Source: Mycolicibacterium sp. CR10 | GTDB taxonomy: Bacteria > Actinomycetota > Actinomycetes > Mycobacteriales > Mycobacteriaceae | Assembly (NCBI RefSeq): GCF_005222675.1 | Contig: NZ_STGE01000024.1 | Span: 186,001-250,000, forward strand | Direction: 5' to 3' | DNA: 64,000 nt | Part shown: one piece after another, positions 39,900 through 49,611 of the stretch | Layout: every line of letters begins with the position of its first letter | Position numbering within the stretch: position 1 is the stretch's first letter | Notes under the pieces: model-generated | Database searches by the model: none | What the model was told of the DNA's origin: nothing | The model's input: the letters and a program-made list of their open reading frames with translations, nothing else | Made by a program: the position numbers and the translations under genes

Positions 39900-40691
39900 A
39901 TGACGAACATCGTGGTCCTGATCAAACAGGTTCCAGACACATGGTCCGAGCGCAAGCTGTCCGAGGGAGATTGGACCCTTGACCGCGAGGCCGCCGACGC
40001 CGTGCTCGACGAGATCAACGAGCGTGCGGTAGAGGAGGCGCTGCTGATCAAGGAGCGCGAAGGTGGTGACAGCACCGTCACCGTGCTGACCGCCGGTCCC
40101 GCGCGCGCCACCGAGGCGATCCGCAAGGCCCTGTCGATGGGCGCCGACAAGGCCGTCCACCTGCTCGACGACGGCCTCCACGGTTCCGACGTCATCCAGA
40201 CCGGCTGGGCCCTGGCCCGCGCGCTGGGCACCGTCGAAGGCACCGAGCTGGTCATCGCGGGCAACGAGGCCACCGACGGCGTCGGCGGCGCCGTTCCGGC
40301 GATCGTGGCCGAGTACCTGGGCCTGCCCCAGCTGACTCACCTGCGCAAGGTCACCGTCGAGGGCGGCAAAGTCACCGGCGAGCGCGAAACCGACGACGGC
40401 GTATTCACCGTCGAGGCATCGCTGCCGGCGGTCATCAGCGTCAACGAGAAGATCAACGAACCCCGCTTCCCGTCCTTCAAGGGCATCATGGCCGCCAAGA
40501 AGAAGGAAGTGACCACGCTGACGCTGGCCGAGATCGGTGTGGAGGCCGACGAGGTCGGCGTCGCCAATGCCGGCTCCAAGGTGCTGTCGTCGACCCCGAA
40601 GCCGCCCAAGACCGCGGGCGAGAAGGTCACCGACGAGGGCGAGGGCGGCACCAAGGTCGCCGAGTACCTGGTCGCCCAGAAGATCATCTAG
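39900..40691 (+). CDS. etfB: Electron transfer flavoprotein beta subunit
   Basis: 263 aa from the ATG after a strong GAGGAGG site; the frame is open further upstream but without homology. It starts MTNIVVLIKQVPDTWSERKL and has the ETF beta features AVEEALLIKE, ATEAIRKALSMGADKAVHL and GNEATDGVGGAVPAIVAEYLG. Also called FixA (Rv3029c). With the alpha subunit it carries electrons from acyl-CoA dehydrogenases to the membrane quinone pool. EtfA follows after 54 bp. Confidence 0.96.
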   Translation: MTNIVVLIKQVPDTWSERKLSEGDWTLDREAADAVLDEINERAVEEALLIKEREGGDSTVTVLTAGPARATEAIRKALSMGADKAVHLLDDGLHGSDVIQTGWALARALGTVEGTELVIAGNEATDGVGGAVPAIVAEYLGLPQLTHLRKVTVEGGKVTGERETDDGVFTVEASLPAVISVNEKINEPRFPSFKGIMAAKKKEVTTLTLAEIGVEADEVGVANAGSKVLSSTPKPPKTAGEKVTDEGEGGTKVAEYLVAQKII

Positions 40692-40745
40692 GCAGATCAT
40701 CCAAAACCCCCCCAACCACTGACAGACACAGAGGCAACGAAACCC

Positions 40746-41702
40746 ATGGCTGAAGTACTCGTGCTCGTGGAGCACGCCGAAGGTGCACTGAAGAAGGTCA
40801 CCGCTGAACTGATCACCGCCGCCCGCGCGCTGGGTGAGCCCTCCGCCGTGGTGGTGGGCAAGCCGGGCACGGCCGAGCCTCTCACCGCGGGACTCAAGGC
40901 CGCCGGTGCCGCGAAGATCTACGTCGCCGAGTCGGACGACGCAGAGGGCTACCTGATCACTCCGTATGTTGACGTGCTGGCCTCGTTGGCCGAGTCGGTC
41001 ACCCCCGCCGGGGTGCTGCTCGCGGCCAGCGCTGACGGCAAGGAGATCGGCGGCCGGCTGGCCGCGCGCATCGGCGCCGGCCTGCTGGTCGATGTCGTCG
41101 AGGTCAAAGAGGGCCCGATCGGTGTGCACTCGATCTTCGGTGGCGCCTACACCGTGGAGGCCCAGGCCGTCGGCGACACCCCGGTGATCACGCTGCGTCA
41201 GGGTGCGGTCGAGGCCGAGCCCGCAGAGGGTGCCGGCGAGGTCGTCACCGTCGAGGTGCCCGCCCCTGCCGAGAATGCGACCAAGATCACGTCGCGCGAG
41301 CCCGCGGTTGCCGGTGACCGGCCCGAGCTGACGGAGGCGACGGTCGTCGTGTCCGGCGGTCGCGGCGTCGGCAGCGCCGAGAACTTCGGCGTCGTCGAAG
41401 ACCTGGCGGACTCGCTGGGAGCCGCTGTCGGCGCATCGCGCGCCGCAGTCGATTCGGGCTACTACCCGGGCCAGTTCCAGGTCGGCCAGACCGGTAAGAC
41501 GGTGTCGCCGCAGCTCTACATCGCGCTCGGCATCTCCGGGGCGATCCAGCACCGCGCCGGCATGCAGACGTCGAAGACGATCATCGCCGTCAACAAGGAC
41601 GAAGAGGCGCCGATCTTCGAGATCGCCGACCTCGGCATCGTGGGTGACCTGTTCAAGGTGACCCCGCAGCTGACCGATGCGGTCAAGGCTCGCAAGGGCT
41701 AG
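40746..41702 (+). CDS. etfA: Electron transfer flavoprotein alpha subunit
   Basis: 318 aa, opening [20 protein letters not shown]. The C-terminal FAD-binding domain has the ETF alpha signature: [54 protein letters not shown] and GAIQH, ending in a run with [19 protein letters not shown]. Also called FixB (Rv3028c). It forms the FAD-containing half of ETF with EtfB. A classic hairpin terminator follows. Confidence 0.96.
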   Translation: MAEVLVLVEHAEGALKKVTAELITAARALGEPSAVVVGKPGTAEPLTAGLKAAGAAKIYVAESDDAEGYLITPYVDVLASLAESVTPAGVLLAASADGKEIGGRLAARIGAGLLVDVVEVKEGPIGVHSIFGGAYTVEAQAVGDTPVITLRQGAVEAEPAEGAGEVVTVEVPAPAENATKITSREPAVAGDRPELTEATVVVSGGRGVGSAENFGVVEDLADSLGAAVGASRAAVDSGYYPGQFQVGQTGKTVSPQLYIALGISGAIQHRAGMQTSKTIIAVNKDEEAPIFEIADLGIVGDLFKVTPQLTDAVKARKG

Positions 41703-41723
41703 AAGCACTCGCGCAACGACAAG

Positions 41724-41751
41724 GCCCCCATTCCGAGCAGAGAATGGGGGC
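41724..41751 (+). terminator. Intrinsic terminator after etfA
   Basis: GCCCCCATTC and GAATGGGGGC form a perfect 10-bp stem with an 8-nt loop, followed by CTTTG, 21 bp after the etfA stop. It is the clearest intrinsic-terminator shape in the window. Confidence 0.85.
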
Positions 41752-41860
41752 TTTGTGCATCCGGTCCCACGTGCGCGACACCCGAACCGTCACCCAGCGC
41801 TCACGAACACGTCACGCACCGATTGCCGCCGCGCCCACCGGCTGCGCGACCGTGCACGTT

Positions 41861-42712
41861 ATGAGCACTGTTTCTGTACTCATCCCCTCCGACACCTGCG
41901 ACCCAGGGGCGCCACGCGGTAGTGCGCCCCGCTACTCGATGCTGCTGTGCACCGACGCGGCATCGATCGAGGCGGCGCAACGCCTGCGCCACGACGTGTT
42001 CACCTCGGAGCCGGGTTTCACGCTGGCCGGCGACGCCCCGGGCGGCCTGGACGCCGACCGCTTCGACGAATACTGCGACCACCTGCTGGTCCGCGACGAC
42101 GACACCGGCGAACTGGTCGGCTGCTACCGGATGCTGCCGCCACCCGGTGCGATCGCCGCCGGCGGTCTGTACACCGCCACCGAATTCGAGGTGTCCGCAC
42201 TCGACCGACTGCGGCCCTCGCTGGTCGAGATGGGGCGAGCCGTCGTGCGGGACGGGCATCGCAACGGTGCGGTGGTGCTGCTGATGTGGGCCGGCATCCT
42301 GGCCTATCTGGATCGCAGCGGCTACGACTACGTCACCGGCTGCGTGTCGGTGCCGGTTCTGGATCCCGACGGACAGGACGCCGCGGGCAGCCGGCTGCGG
42401 GGGGTGCGCGACTTCGTGATGCGACGTCACGCGGCCCCGGCCGAGTACACGGTCCACCCCTACCGGCCGGTGATCATCGACGGTCGCACCTTGGACGACA
42501 TCGACCCACCGCCCCGAATGTCGGTGCCGCCGCTGATGCGGGGCTACCTGCGACTCGGCGCACAGGTGTGTGGGGAACCTGCTCACGACCCCGATTTCGG
42601 GGTCGGTGACTTCCCTGCGCTGCTGGACAAGCGCCGTGCCGACACCCGCTACCTGCGTCGCCTGCGTTCGGCGGGTGCGGCGGCCGCGATCGCGCAGGGG
42701 GAAGGACAGTGA
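41861..42712 (+). CDS. GNAT-fold N-acyltransferase, OlsB/hemolysin-like (Rv3027c-like)
   Basis: 283 aa from ATG (a GTG 9 bp upstream also fits). The core matches the OlsB-type acyltransferase family (Acetyltransf_5): IEAAQRLRHDVFTSEPGF, ADRFDEYCDHLLVRDDDTGE, LVGCYRMLPP and SLVEMGRAVVRDGHRNG. Classic members transfer a beta-hydroxyacyl group from ACP to the alpha-amine of ornithine. Its stop overlaps the start of a PlsC-type acyltransferase, the same two-enzyme logic as OlsB/OlsA, but the lipid product in mycobacteria is unknown. Confidence 0.88.
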   Translation: MSTVSVLIPSDTCDPGAPRGSAPRYSMLLCTDAASIEAAQRLRHDVFTSEPGFTLAGDAPGGLDADRFDEYCDHLLVRDDDTGELVGCYRMLPPPGAIAAGGLYTATEFEVSALDRLRPSLVEMGRAVVRDGHRNGAVVLLMWAGILAYLDRSGYDYVTGCVSVPVLDPDGQDAAGSRLRGVRDFVMRRHAAPAEYTVHPYRPVIIDGRTLDDIDPPPRMSVPPLMRGYLRLGAQVCGEPAHDPDFGVGDFPALLDKRRADTRYLRRLRSAGAAAAIAQGEGQ

Positions 42713-43569
42713 CCATCTCGACTGAACACGCCTGGTTGCAGCGGGCGACCTGTGACGCCGGATGCGTGCATGCCGGCTCCGACGGCCCCGGCAGACGGTG
42801 GGCGGTCGCGCTGCGCGGATCGCTGCGCGTCGGCGTGGCCGTGGCGCTGTTCTCCGGCGTCTGGCTCCTGGCGATCCCGATGCCGGGTCGTTCACATCTG
42901 CAGAGGCGGTACTGCCGGCTGATTCTTCGCAGCCTCGGTGTACGGATGTCGGTGTCCGGCGGGCCGATTCGCAACGTGCCCGGAGTGCTCGTCGTCAGCG
43001 GGCATGTCTCGTGGCTGGACATCTTCGCCATCGGCACCGTGCTGCCCGGGTCCTTCGTCGCCCGAGCTGACCTCGTCGACTGGCCGGCCCTCGGCCCGAT
43101 CGTCCGTCTCATGAAGGTCATCCCAATCGACCGTTCCCGGTTGCGGAGGCTGCCGTCGGTGGTCGCCGCCGTCGCCGACCGGCTGCGGGCAGGGCACACC
43201 GTGGTGGCGTTCCCCGAAGGCACGACGTGGTGTGGGCTGGCCTACGGGCGGTTCCGGCCCGCGATGTTCCAGGCGGCGATCGACGCGGGCCGGCCGGTGC
43301 AGCCGCTGCGGCTGACCTACCGCCATAAAGACGGGCGACCGTCCACCGTGCCGGCCTTCGTCGGGGACGACTCGCTGCTGACGTCGATCAGGCGCGTCAT
43401 CACCGCACGCCGCACCGTGTGCCACATTCACGTCGAGTCGCTACAGCTACCTGGAGAGGACCGCCGTGAGCTGGCGGCCCGCTGCGAGGCCGCCGTGCGT
43501 GGCGATGCAACGCGGTCGACGCTGGTGGCGCCCGCCGGCCGCGGCGAGGGCCACGCGCTGGTGGCCTGA
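42709..43569 (+). CDS. PlsC-type 1-acyl acyltransferase (Rv3026c-like)
   Basis: 286 aa. The GTG start overlaps the previous stop (GTGA). One N-terminal hydrophobic segment (about 42-60) anchors it at the membrane. Acyltransferase motifs I to III are visible: GHVSWLDIF (HX4D), VIPIDRSRLRRLP and AFPEGTTWCG (FPEGT). It is expected to O-acylate a lyso-lipid from acyl-CoA or acyl-ACP. Next to the OlsB-like gene it could make an OlsA-type O-acylated lipid; otherwise it may be a general lysophosphatidate acyltransferase. Confidence 0.9.
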   Translation: MTISTEHAWLQRATCDAGCVHAGSDGPGRRWAVALRGSLRVGVAVALFSGVWLLAIPMPGRSHLQRRYCRLILRSLGVRMSVSGGPIRNVPGVLVVSGHVSWLDIFAIGTVLPGSFVARADLVDWPALGPIVRLMKVIPIDRSRLRRLPSVVAAVADRLRAGHTVVAFPEGTTWCGLAYGRFRPAMFQAAIDAGRPVQPLRLTYRHKDGRPSTVPAFVGDDSLLTSIRRVITARRTVCHIHVESLQLPGEDRRELAARCEAAVRGDATRSTLVAPAGRGEGHALVA

Positions 43570-43614
43570 GCGGAATGGGTTCGGCGGGCCCGCGACGGCT
43601 ATTGTGGAACGGTT

Positions 43615-44820
43615 ATGTCTGCGTCGGTGCCTCCTCCCAAGCCGGTGTACTTCGACCACGCCGCAACCACCCCGATGCGCCCCGCCGCGATCGAGGCGAT
43701 GACCGCTGTGCTGGCCACGGTCGGCAACGCCTCCTCACTGCACGGCTCTGGCCGGGTAGCGCGTCGCCGGTTGGAGGAGTCGCGTGAGACGCTCGCCAAG
43801 CTCCTGGGGGCGCGCCCATCCGAGGTGATCTTCACCGCAGGGGGCACCGAAAGCGACAACCTCGCGGTCAAGGGCATCTACTGGGCACGCCGCGACGCCG
43901 ACCCGCTGCGTCGTCGGATCATCACCACGCCCGTCGAACACCATGCGGTCCTCGATGCCGTGCAGTGGCTCGTCGAGCATGAAGGTGCCGAGGTGACGTG
44001 GCTGCCGGTCGACGACGTCGGCGCCGTCAGCCCCGCAGCGTTGCGTGCCGCCATCGGCGAGGCGGGTGACGTCGCCGTGATCTCGGTGATGTGGGCCAAC
44101 AACGAGGTCGGCACCATCATGCCGATCGCCGATTTGGCCGCCGTCGCCGCCGAGTTCGACATCCCGATGCACAGCGATGCGATCCAGGCGGTCGGCCAGA
44201 TACCGGTGGACTTTGCCGCCAGTGGCCTGTCGGCGATGAGCGTGGCTGCCCACAAGTTCGGCGGACCCACGGGGGTGGGAGCGCTGCTGCTGCGCCGCGA
44301 TACCGCATGCGTGCCGCAGCTGCACGGCGGCGGGCAGGAGCGTGACGTGCGTTCCGGCACACAGGATGTCGCCGGTGTCGTCGGTATGGCTGCCGCCGCC
44401 AAGGGTGCGGTCGAGACCATGGAGTCGACCAGTGCCAGGGTGCGGGCACTGCGCGACCGCCTGATCGACGGCGTCGTGGGCGAGATCGACGACGTCTACC
44501 TCAACGGAGCCGTCGGCGCCGACAGGTTGCCGGGCAACGCGCATTTCACGTTCCGCGGCTGTGAGGGCGATTCCCTGCTGATGTTGTTGGACGCCAAAGG
44601 AATCGAATGCTCGACGGGTTCGGCGTGCACGGCGGGGGTGGCGCAGCCGTCGCATGTGCTGACCGCGATGGGCGCGGACCCGGCCAGTGCCCGCGGCTCG
44701 CTGCGGCTGTCGCTGGGCCACACCAGTACCGACGCCGATGTCGACGCCGCGTTGAAGGTCCTGCCGGCGGCGGTGGAGCGGGCGCGGCAGGCGGCGCTGG
44801 CCAGCTCGGGGAGGCGATGA
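43615..44820 (+). CDS. iscS: Cysteine desulfurase IscS
   Basis: 401 aa from ATG. Fold-type I PLP enzyme: FDHAATTPM opening, HHAVLD with the PLP-stacking His, PLP Lys214 in [10 protein letters not shown], and the mobile catalytic Cys338 in STGSACTAG. It removes sulphur from L-cysteine and passes the persulphide on. The next gene, mnmA, is a direct acceptor, so the pair forms a tRNA-thiolation unit (Rv3025c-Rv3024c). IscS also serves Fe-S cluster enzymes in mycobacteria. Confidence 0.95.
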   Translation: MSASVPPPKPVYFDHAATTPMRPAAIEAMTAVLATVGNASSLHGSGRVARRRLEESRETLAKLLGARPSEVIFTAGGTESDNLAVKGIYWARRDADPLRRRIITTPVEHHAVLDAVQWLVEHEGAEVTWLPVDDVGAVSPAALRAAIGEAGDVAVISVMWANNEVGTIMPIADLAAVAAEFDIPMHSDAIQAVGQIPVDFAASGLSAMSVAAHKFGGPTGVGALLLRRDTACVPQLHGGGQERDVRSGTQDVAGVVGMAAAAKGAVETMESTSARVRALRDRLIDGVVGEIDDVYLNGAVGADRLPGNAHFTFRGCEGDSLLMLLDAKGIECSTGSACTAGVAQPSHVLTAMGADPASARGSLRLSLGHTSTDADVDAALKVLPAAVERARQAALASSGRR

Positions 44821-44853
44821 GCGCATGCGCGAAGAGCAGAAAGCACAGCTGAC

Positions 44854-45927
44854 ATGAGGGTGCTGGTCGCGATGAGCGGCGGCGTCGATTCCTCGGTGGC
44901 GGCCGCCAGAATGGTCGACGCCGGCCACGATGTCGTGGGCGTGCACCTCGCGTTGTCGTCAGCGCCGGGGACGCTGCGCACCGGGTCACGCGGGTGCTGC
45001 TCCAAGGAGGACGCCGGTGATGCCCGCCGCGTCGCCGATGTGCTCGACATCCCCTTCTACGTCTGGGATTTCGCCGACCGCTTCAAAGAAGACGTGATCG
45101 ACGACTTCGTCGACTCCTATGCCCGCGGTGAGACACCCAACCCCTGTGTGCGCTGCAACGAGCGAATCAAGTTCTCCGCCTTGGCGGACCGGGCGCTGGC
45201 ACTCGGTTTCGACGCCGTTGCCACCGGCCACTATGCGCGGTTGTCCGAGGGCCGGCTGCGGCGGGCCGTCGACCATGACAAGGACCAGTCCTACGTGCTG
45301 GCGGTGCTGAGCGCCGAGCAGCTGCGGCACGCGGTGTTCCCGATCGGGGACACCCCGAAGGCGCAGATCCGCGAGGAGGCCGCCCGCCGCGGTTTGTCGG
45401 TGGCGGACAAGGCCGACAGCCACGACATCTGCTTCATCCCGTCGGGGGACACCAGGGCGTTCCTGGGGGCACGCATCGGCGTGCGGCGCGGCACCGTGGT
45501 CGACGGCACCGGCACCGTGCTCGCCGAACACGAGGGAGTGCACGGCTTCACCATCGGACAGCGCAAGGGCCTCGGCATCGCCGGTCCCGGCGCGGACGGC
45601 CGCCCCCGGTATGTGACGGGTATCGACGCCGACACCGGCACCGTGCACGTCGGTGATGTCGCCGACCTCGAGGTCGACACGCTGATCGGCGAGGCTCCGG
45701 TCTTCACCTCCGGCGTCGCGCCCAGCGGACCGGTGGAATGCGTGGTGCAGGTGCGTGCCCACGGTGGGATCGCCGACGCCGTCGCCGAAGTGCATGAGGG
45801 CACCTTGACGGTCGATCTGCGGAGCCCGCTGCGCGGCGTGGCCCCGGGGCAGACGGTGGTCCTCTACCGCCGCGACCCTGACGGCGACGAGGTGCTGGGC
45901 AGCGCCACCATCCGCGCCACGCGGTAG
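44854..45927 (+). CDS. mnmA: tRNA-specific 2-thiouridylase MnmA
   Basis: 357 aa from ATG, 33 bp after iscS. N-terminal PP-loop [12 protein letters not shown] (ATP pyrophosphatase), catalytic cysteines in [12 protein letters not shown] and [11 protein letters not shown], the GKDQSY-like [14 protein letters not shown], and a C-terminal beta-barrel starting [13 protein letters not shown]. It inserts sulphur at C2 of the wobble uridine (U34) of tRNA Lys, Glu and Gln, using IscS-derived persulphide. Also called trmU. Confidence 0.96.
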   Translation: MRVLVAMSGGVDSSVAAARMVDAGHDVVGVHLALSSAPGTLRTGSRGCCSKEDAGDARRVADVLDIPFYVWDFADRFKEDVIDDFVDSYARGETPNPCVRCNERIKFSALADRALALGFDAVATGHYARLSEGRLRRAVDHDKDQSYVLAVLSAEQLRHAVFPIGDTPKAQIREEAARRGLSVADKADSHDICFIPSGDTRAFLGARIGVRRGTVVDGTGTVLAEHEGVHGFTIGQRKGLGIAGPGADGRPRYVTGIDADTGTVHVGDVADLEVDTLIGEAPVFTSGVAPSGPVECVVQVRAHGGIADAVAEVHEGTLTVDLRSPLRGVAPGQTVVLYRRDPDGDEVLGSATIRATR

Positions 45928-45941
45928 GTGCGGCCGTCGAG

Positions 45942-46580
45942 TCACCCCGGCACGTTGGCCAGGATGTTCGACATGACGATGTCGGGCACCGAGTCCGGGA
46001 AGGCGCAGAACGTCACCTCGACCAGCACGGCCGACTTCACCCGGTAGTCGCGACCGCAGCTGCCGGGCCGGGTGTGCGCAGAATCCACCGTCGTCGTGAC
46101 GTCGCCGACGATCGCCGGACCCGAGCCCGTAGCGTCGCATCCTTCGATCCGCTCGACGAGGTTGTCGAAGGCGCCCCGGGCCACCGCAGCGTCACGGTAT
46201 CCGGCGACCGCCTGAGAGATCAGGCCGCCCTCGGGCGGGTTCTGAAACGTTGACTTGTGGAACTCCTCGACCTCGGAGCCGAATACCTGGGTCTCGGCGA
46301 AGACCCACTGGCATTGCGGCGGAACGGATTCCAGCATCAGGTCGATGTCGACCGGTACCTTGCTGTCCATTCCGGGGATGGTGGTGAGGTTCTCGCCGGC
46401 TCCGGTGATGGCCTGCATCTGAGCCCGCTCCAGGATCACCGCGTCGACATCGACCGGTGAACGCGAATCCTCGTCGATGCCGGGGACAGTCCTGACCGCG
46501 GTGCCCTCCACGCTCTGCACGCAACCGGACGCGAGCACCGCCACGGCGCACAGGGTCGACGCGCACAGGCGGGCCGTCAT
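45942..46580 (-). CDS. Sensor-domain (PknH extracellular-domain-like) lipoprotein, LpqA-like
   Basis: 212 aa from ATG with a signal peptide and lipobox LASGC (Cys 20). The mature part resembles the PknH-type extracellular sensor domain: VILERAQMQAITGAG near the start, VPPQCQWVFAETQVFG, VERIEGC and GRDYRVKSAVLVEVTFC, with the Cys pairs that form disulphides in that fold. The position next to the MetE-like gene matches lpqA (Rv3016). Its ligand is unknown. The frame is open far upstream of the chosen ATG, but without homology. Confidence 0.75.
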   Translation of the reverse strand: MTARLCASTLCAVAVLASGCVQSVEGTAVRTVPGIDEDSRSPVDVDAVILERAQMQAITGAGENLTTIPGMDSKVPVDIDLMLESVPPQCQWVFAETQVFGSEVEEFHKSTFQNPPEGGLISQAVAGYRDAAVARGAFDNLVERIEGCDATGSGPAIVGDVTTTVDSAHTRPGSCGRDYRVKSAVLVEVTFCAFPDSVPDIVMSNILANVPG

Positions 46581-46616
46581 ACGCACGACACTAGCCCGTC
46601 GAATAGTGTCGATCGA

Positions 46617-47630
46617 GTGACTGCATTCGCCACCGCGACCGGCGTCGGATCCTGGCCGGGGTCCTCCGCCCGGGACGCCGCCGAGGTGGTCGTCGGCGAA
46701 CTGCACAACTTGCCGCACCTGGTCGAACTCCCCGCGCGTGGACCTGGTGCGGACATGATCGGGCGTGCCGCCGCGTTGCTGGTCGACATCGCCTTCGATA
46801 CCGTGCCGCGCGGATACCGCATCGCGCCCGGCCGCAGTGCGGTCACCCGCAAGGCGGCCAGCCTGCTCGAGGAGGACATCGACGCCCTGGAGGAGGCCTG
46901 GGAGAAGGCGGGTCTGCGCGGCGGCCAGCGGGTGGTCAAGGTGCAGGCGCCGGGGCCGGTGACGCTGGCCGCGCACCTCGAACTGCCCGGCGGGCACCGT
47001 GCCCTCACCGACGCCGGCGCGGTCCGGGATCTGACGACCTCGCTGGCCGAGGGTATGGCCGCGCACCGGGCGCAACTGCAGCGTCGGCTCGAGGTGCCGT
47101 TGGTGGTGCAGTTCGACGAGCCGTCACTGCCGCCCGCACTGGCAGGCCGACTGGCGGGCGTCTCGAGCCTGAACACGGTCCATCCGGTGGACGAGGCGGT
47201 CGTCAACGCCCTGCTCGACGAATGCGTGGAGGTGGTGGGCGGCGATGTCGGGTTGCACTGCTGTGCCGCTGGCCTACCGTGGAAGATGTTGCAGCGCAGC
47301 GCCATCATGGCCGTATCGGTCGACGTCCAGACGCTGACCGCGGCAGATCTCGACGGAATCGGCGAGTTCATCGAGTCGGGACGGACGGTCCTGTTGGGTG
47401 CGGTGCCAACCACGGCGCCTGCGGTTGTTCCCACCGCAGAGCAGGTGGCTGCGGCGGTGGCGGCGGTGACCGACCGACTCGGCTTCGCCCGCGCGGTGTT
47501 GCGCGACCGGGTGGGCGTCACACCGGCGTGCGGGCTCGCCGCGGCGACGCCGGGGTGGGCGCGCACGGCCATCGAGCTGTCGCAGCGCGCGGCCGACGCA
47601 TTCGCCGACGACCCGGAAGCCGTTGATTAG
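46617..47630 (+). CDS. MetE C-terminal-like (UROD/MetE-like superfamily) protein (Rv3015c-like)
   Basis: 337 aa from GTG, divergent from the lipoprotein gene by 36 bp. It begins TGVGSWPGSSARDAAEVV and has VQFDEPSLPPALAG and VGLHCCAAGLPWKML, positions that in cobalamin-independent methionine synthase hold zinc-binding and substrate residues. The His/Cys of HCCA are kept. It lacks the N-terminal half of MetE, so it is not a full methionine synthase; it may move a methyl group from another donor. The true activity is unknown. Confidence 0.85.
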   Translation: MTAFATATGVGSWPGSSARDAAEVVVGELHNLPHLVELPARGPGADMIGRAAALLVDIAFDTVPRGYRIAPGRSAVTRKAASLLEEDIDALEEAWEKAGLRGGQRVVKVQAPGPVTLAAHLELPGGHRALTDAGAVRDLTTSLAEGMAAHRAQLQRRLEVPLVVQFDEPSLPPALAGRLAGVSSLNTVHPVDEAVVNALLDECVEVVGGDVGLHCCAAGLPWKMLQRSAIMAVSVDVQTLTAADLDGIGEFIESGRTVLLGAVPTTAPAVVPTAEQVAAAVAAVTDRLGFARAVLRDRVGVTPACGLAAATPGWARTAIELSQRAADAFADDPEAVD

Positions 47631-47750
47631 GCAATCATCCCCCCACATCGGTTGATTCTTTATTCTCCTGGCCGCTCTTCGCTCGTGCGACAATGCGACC
47701 TCGAGCGATCGAGGCGTATGGCTATACGCCGCAGGTTCGTGCGGGGGTGA

Positions 47751-49595
47751 ATGCCGGTGGCCGAACAGGGGATGAGACAGAACGTTGTGACAGAGTCGGC
47801 CGGGTCGACGAGTTCGTCCTCTGTGATCGACAGGACCACCCGCCGGTCGCAGGCCGAGATCGAACGCCTTCTGGCTCTGGACTCGTTCGGCATTGTCGGT
47901 ACTCCGCCGGAAAAGGATTTCGACGATCTGACCGCGCTGGCCGCCCATGTGTGTGATGCGCCGATGGCTGCCGTCACCTTTGTCGACGCCGAGCGGCAGT
48001 GGGTCAAGTCCCGGCAGGGAGTCGAGGTGTCCGAGACACCTCGGGAGCTGTCGTTCTGTGCCCATGCACTTGGCGTCCCCGGGTTGCTGGAGGTACCCGA
48101 CGCCCGGGCGGATCCGCGTTTCGCCACGCATCCAATGGTGGTCGGTAATCCACATCTGCGCTTCTACGCCGGAGCGCCGATCGTCACCACCGACGGCCAT
48201 AGCCTCGGGACCTTGTGTGTCATGGACCTCGATCCGCGGACGCTGACCGCGCTGCAGCGCAGGCACCTGCAGATGCTGGCCGATCAGGTTCTCAGCCAAT
48301 TGGTGCTGCGGCGCCGGGCCCGACAGTTCGCGTCGCAACTCGACGCGCACTTGGCGGCAGATGCGGCGTTGCGTGAGCAGCAGCGGCTGCTCAGCGGGGT
48401 GCTCAAGCACACCGATGTGCTCATCTACGCCAAGGATGTCGAGGGTCGCTTCGTCATGGTGAATCGGGCGGTCGAACACGTCACGGCCGTCGACGGTGGA
48501 CTGCTCGGCCACACAGACCACGACTTTTTCGACGCCGAGTTCGCTGACGAATTCCGGCGCAACGACAGAAACATCATGGCCACCAGGGAATGGCAGGTGT
48601 TCAGCGAGGACCTGATCCATCCCGACGGGTCCGTGCACACCTACCGATCCACGAAGTTCCCGCTGATCGACGACGACGGCGAGGTGATCGGTATCGGCGG
48701 TGTCTCCACCGATGTCACCGAACTGGACGCGGCCCGGGCGGCACACGCGGAGGCCGAGCAGCGTTGGCGTGCTCTGGTGGAGCAGTCTCCGGCCGCGGTC
48801 ATCGTCATCGACGCCGCCGGGATGATCAGCTACGCGAACCCCGAAGCCGTCGCGCTGTGCGGAGCCGAGACGGCCGATCAGATCCAGTCCCTACCGGCTA
48901 TGGACCTCCTACCGCTCGGTGAGTCGTCCGCCGCCGCAGGCCACGCCTTGGCGGACGAGGTGTGGTCGGACGGTCCCGCGGTTCGCGGTAGACGCGGCAA
49001 GCTGCGTCGGCTGGATGGCGCCGAGATCGCGGTGGAATTCACTGCGAAGACCGTCAACCACTCAGGCGTGCTGACCGTCCAACTCGAAATGCGTGACATC
49101 ACCGCCGTCGCCGCCGCCAACGCTGCCTTGAGGCAGTCCGCTTCCACCGATCCGCTGACCGGTCTGCTGAACCGCCGGGCCTGGGATCAGCAGGTCGAGT
49201 CCCTGTTGTGTGCCGAGCGTTTCCGCGGATCACCAGTCACGGTCGCCGTCATCGACCTCGACAACTTCAAGGCTTACAACGACTCTCGCGGGCACACCGC
49301 GGGCGACGCCCTACTCCAGCGGTTCGCCACCTCCGCCCAGGCAGCCCTGCGGCGCGACGACGTCCTGGCCCGCTGGGGAGGGGAGGAGTTCATCCTCGCA
49401 TTGCCCGGCACCACGATTGAGCAAGCCGAAAAGATGTTGCACCGGGTTCGGCGCTGCGTGCCCGCCGCACAGACCTGCTCGATCGGGTACACCACGTATG
49501 TCGCCGGTGAACCCCTGTCCGACGCGGTGATTCGCGCAGACCAGGCGCTGTACTTGGCCAAGAGCCGGGGTCGGAACCAGCTCTCGGTGCTGTGA
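47751..49595 (+). CDS. GAF-PAS-PAS-GGDEF diguanylate cyclase
   Basis: 614 aa. GAF domain about 38-185 (FDDLTALAAHVCDAPMAAVT, then GHSLGTLCVMD), two PAS domains about 215-330 and 340-450 (VLIYAKDVEGRFVMVNRAVE; SPAAVIVIDAAGMISYANP), and a GGDEF domain from about 460 (DPLTGLLNRRAWDQQ). The active-site GGEEF (543-547) and an inhibitory-site RRDD (534-537) are both intact, so it should make cyclic di-GMP with product feedback. No membrane segment or EAL domain, so it is a soluble cyclase responding to a cytoplasmic signal. It is an insertion relative to M. tuberculosis. Confidence 0.93.
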   Translation: MPVAEQGMRQNVVTESAGSTSSSSVIDRTTRRSQAEIERLLALDSFGIVGTPPEKDFDDLTALAAHVCDAPMAAVTFVDAERQWVKSRQGVEVSETPRELSFCAHALGVPGLLEVPDARADPRFATHPMVVGNPHLRFYAGAPIVTTDGHSLGTLCVMDLDPRTLTALQRRHLQMLADQVLSQLVLRRRARQFASQLDAHLAADAALREQQRLLSGVLKHTDVLIYAKDVEGRFVMVNRAVEHVTAVDGGLLGHTDHDFFDAEFADEFRRNDRNIMATREWQVFSEDLIHPDGSVHTYRSTKFPLIDDDGEVIGIGGVSTDVTELDAARAAHAEAEQRWRALVEQSPAAVIVIDAAGMISYANPEAVALCGAETADQIQSLPAMDLLPLGESSAAAGHALADEVWSDGPAVRGRRGKLRRLDGAEIAVEFTAKTVNHSGVLTVQLEMRDITAVAAANAALRQSASTDPLTGLLNRRAWDQQVESLLCAERFRGSPVTVAVIDLDNFKAYNDSRGHTAGDALLQRFATSAQAALRRDDVLARWGGEEFILALPGTTIEQAEKMLHRVRRCVPAAQTCSIGYTTYVAGEPLSDAVIRADQALYLAKSRGRNQLSVL

Positions 49596-49611
49596 GCGCG
49601 CTCCTGCGCTG

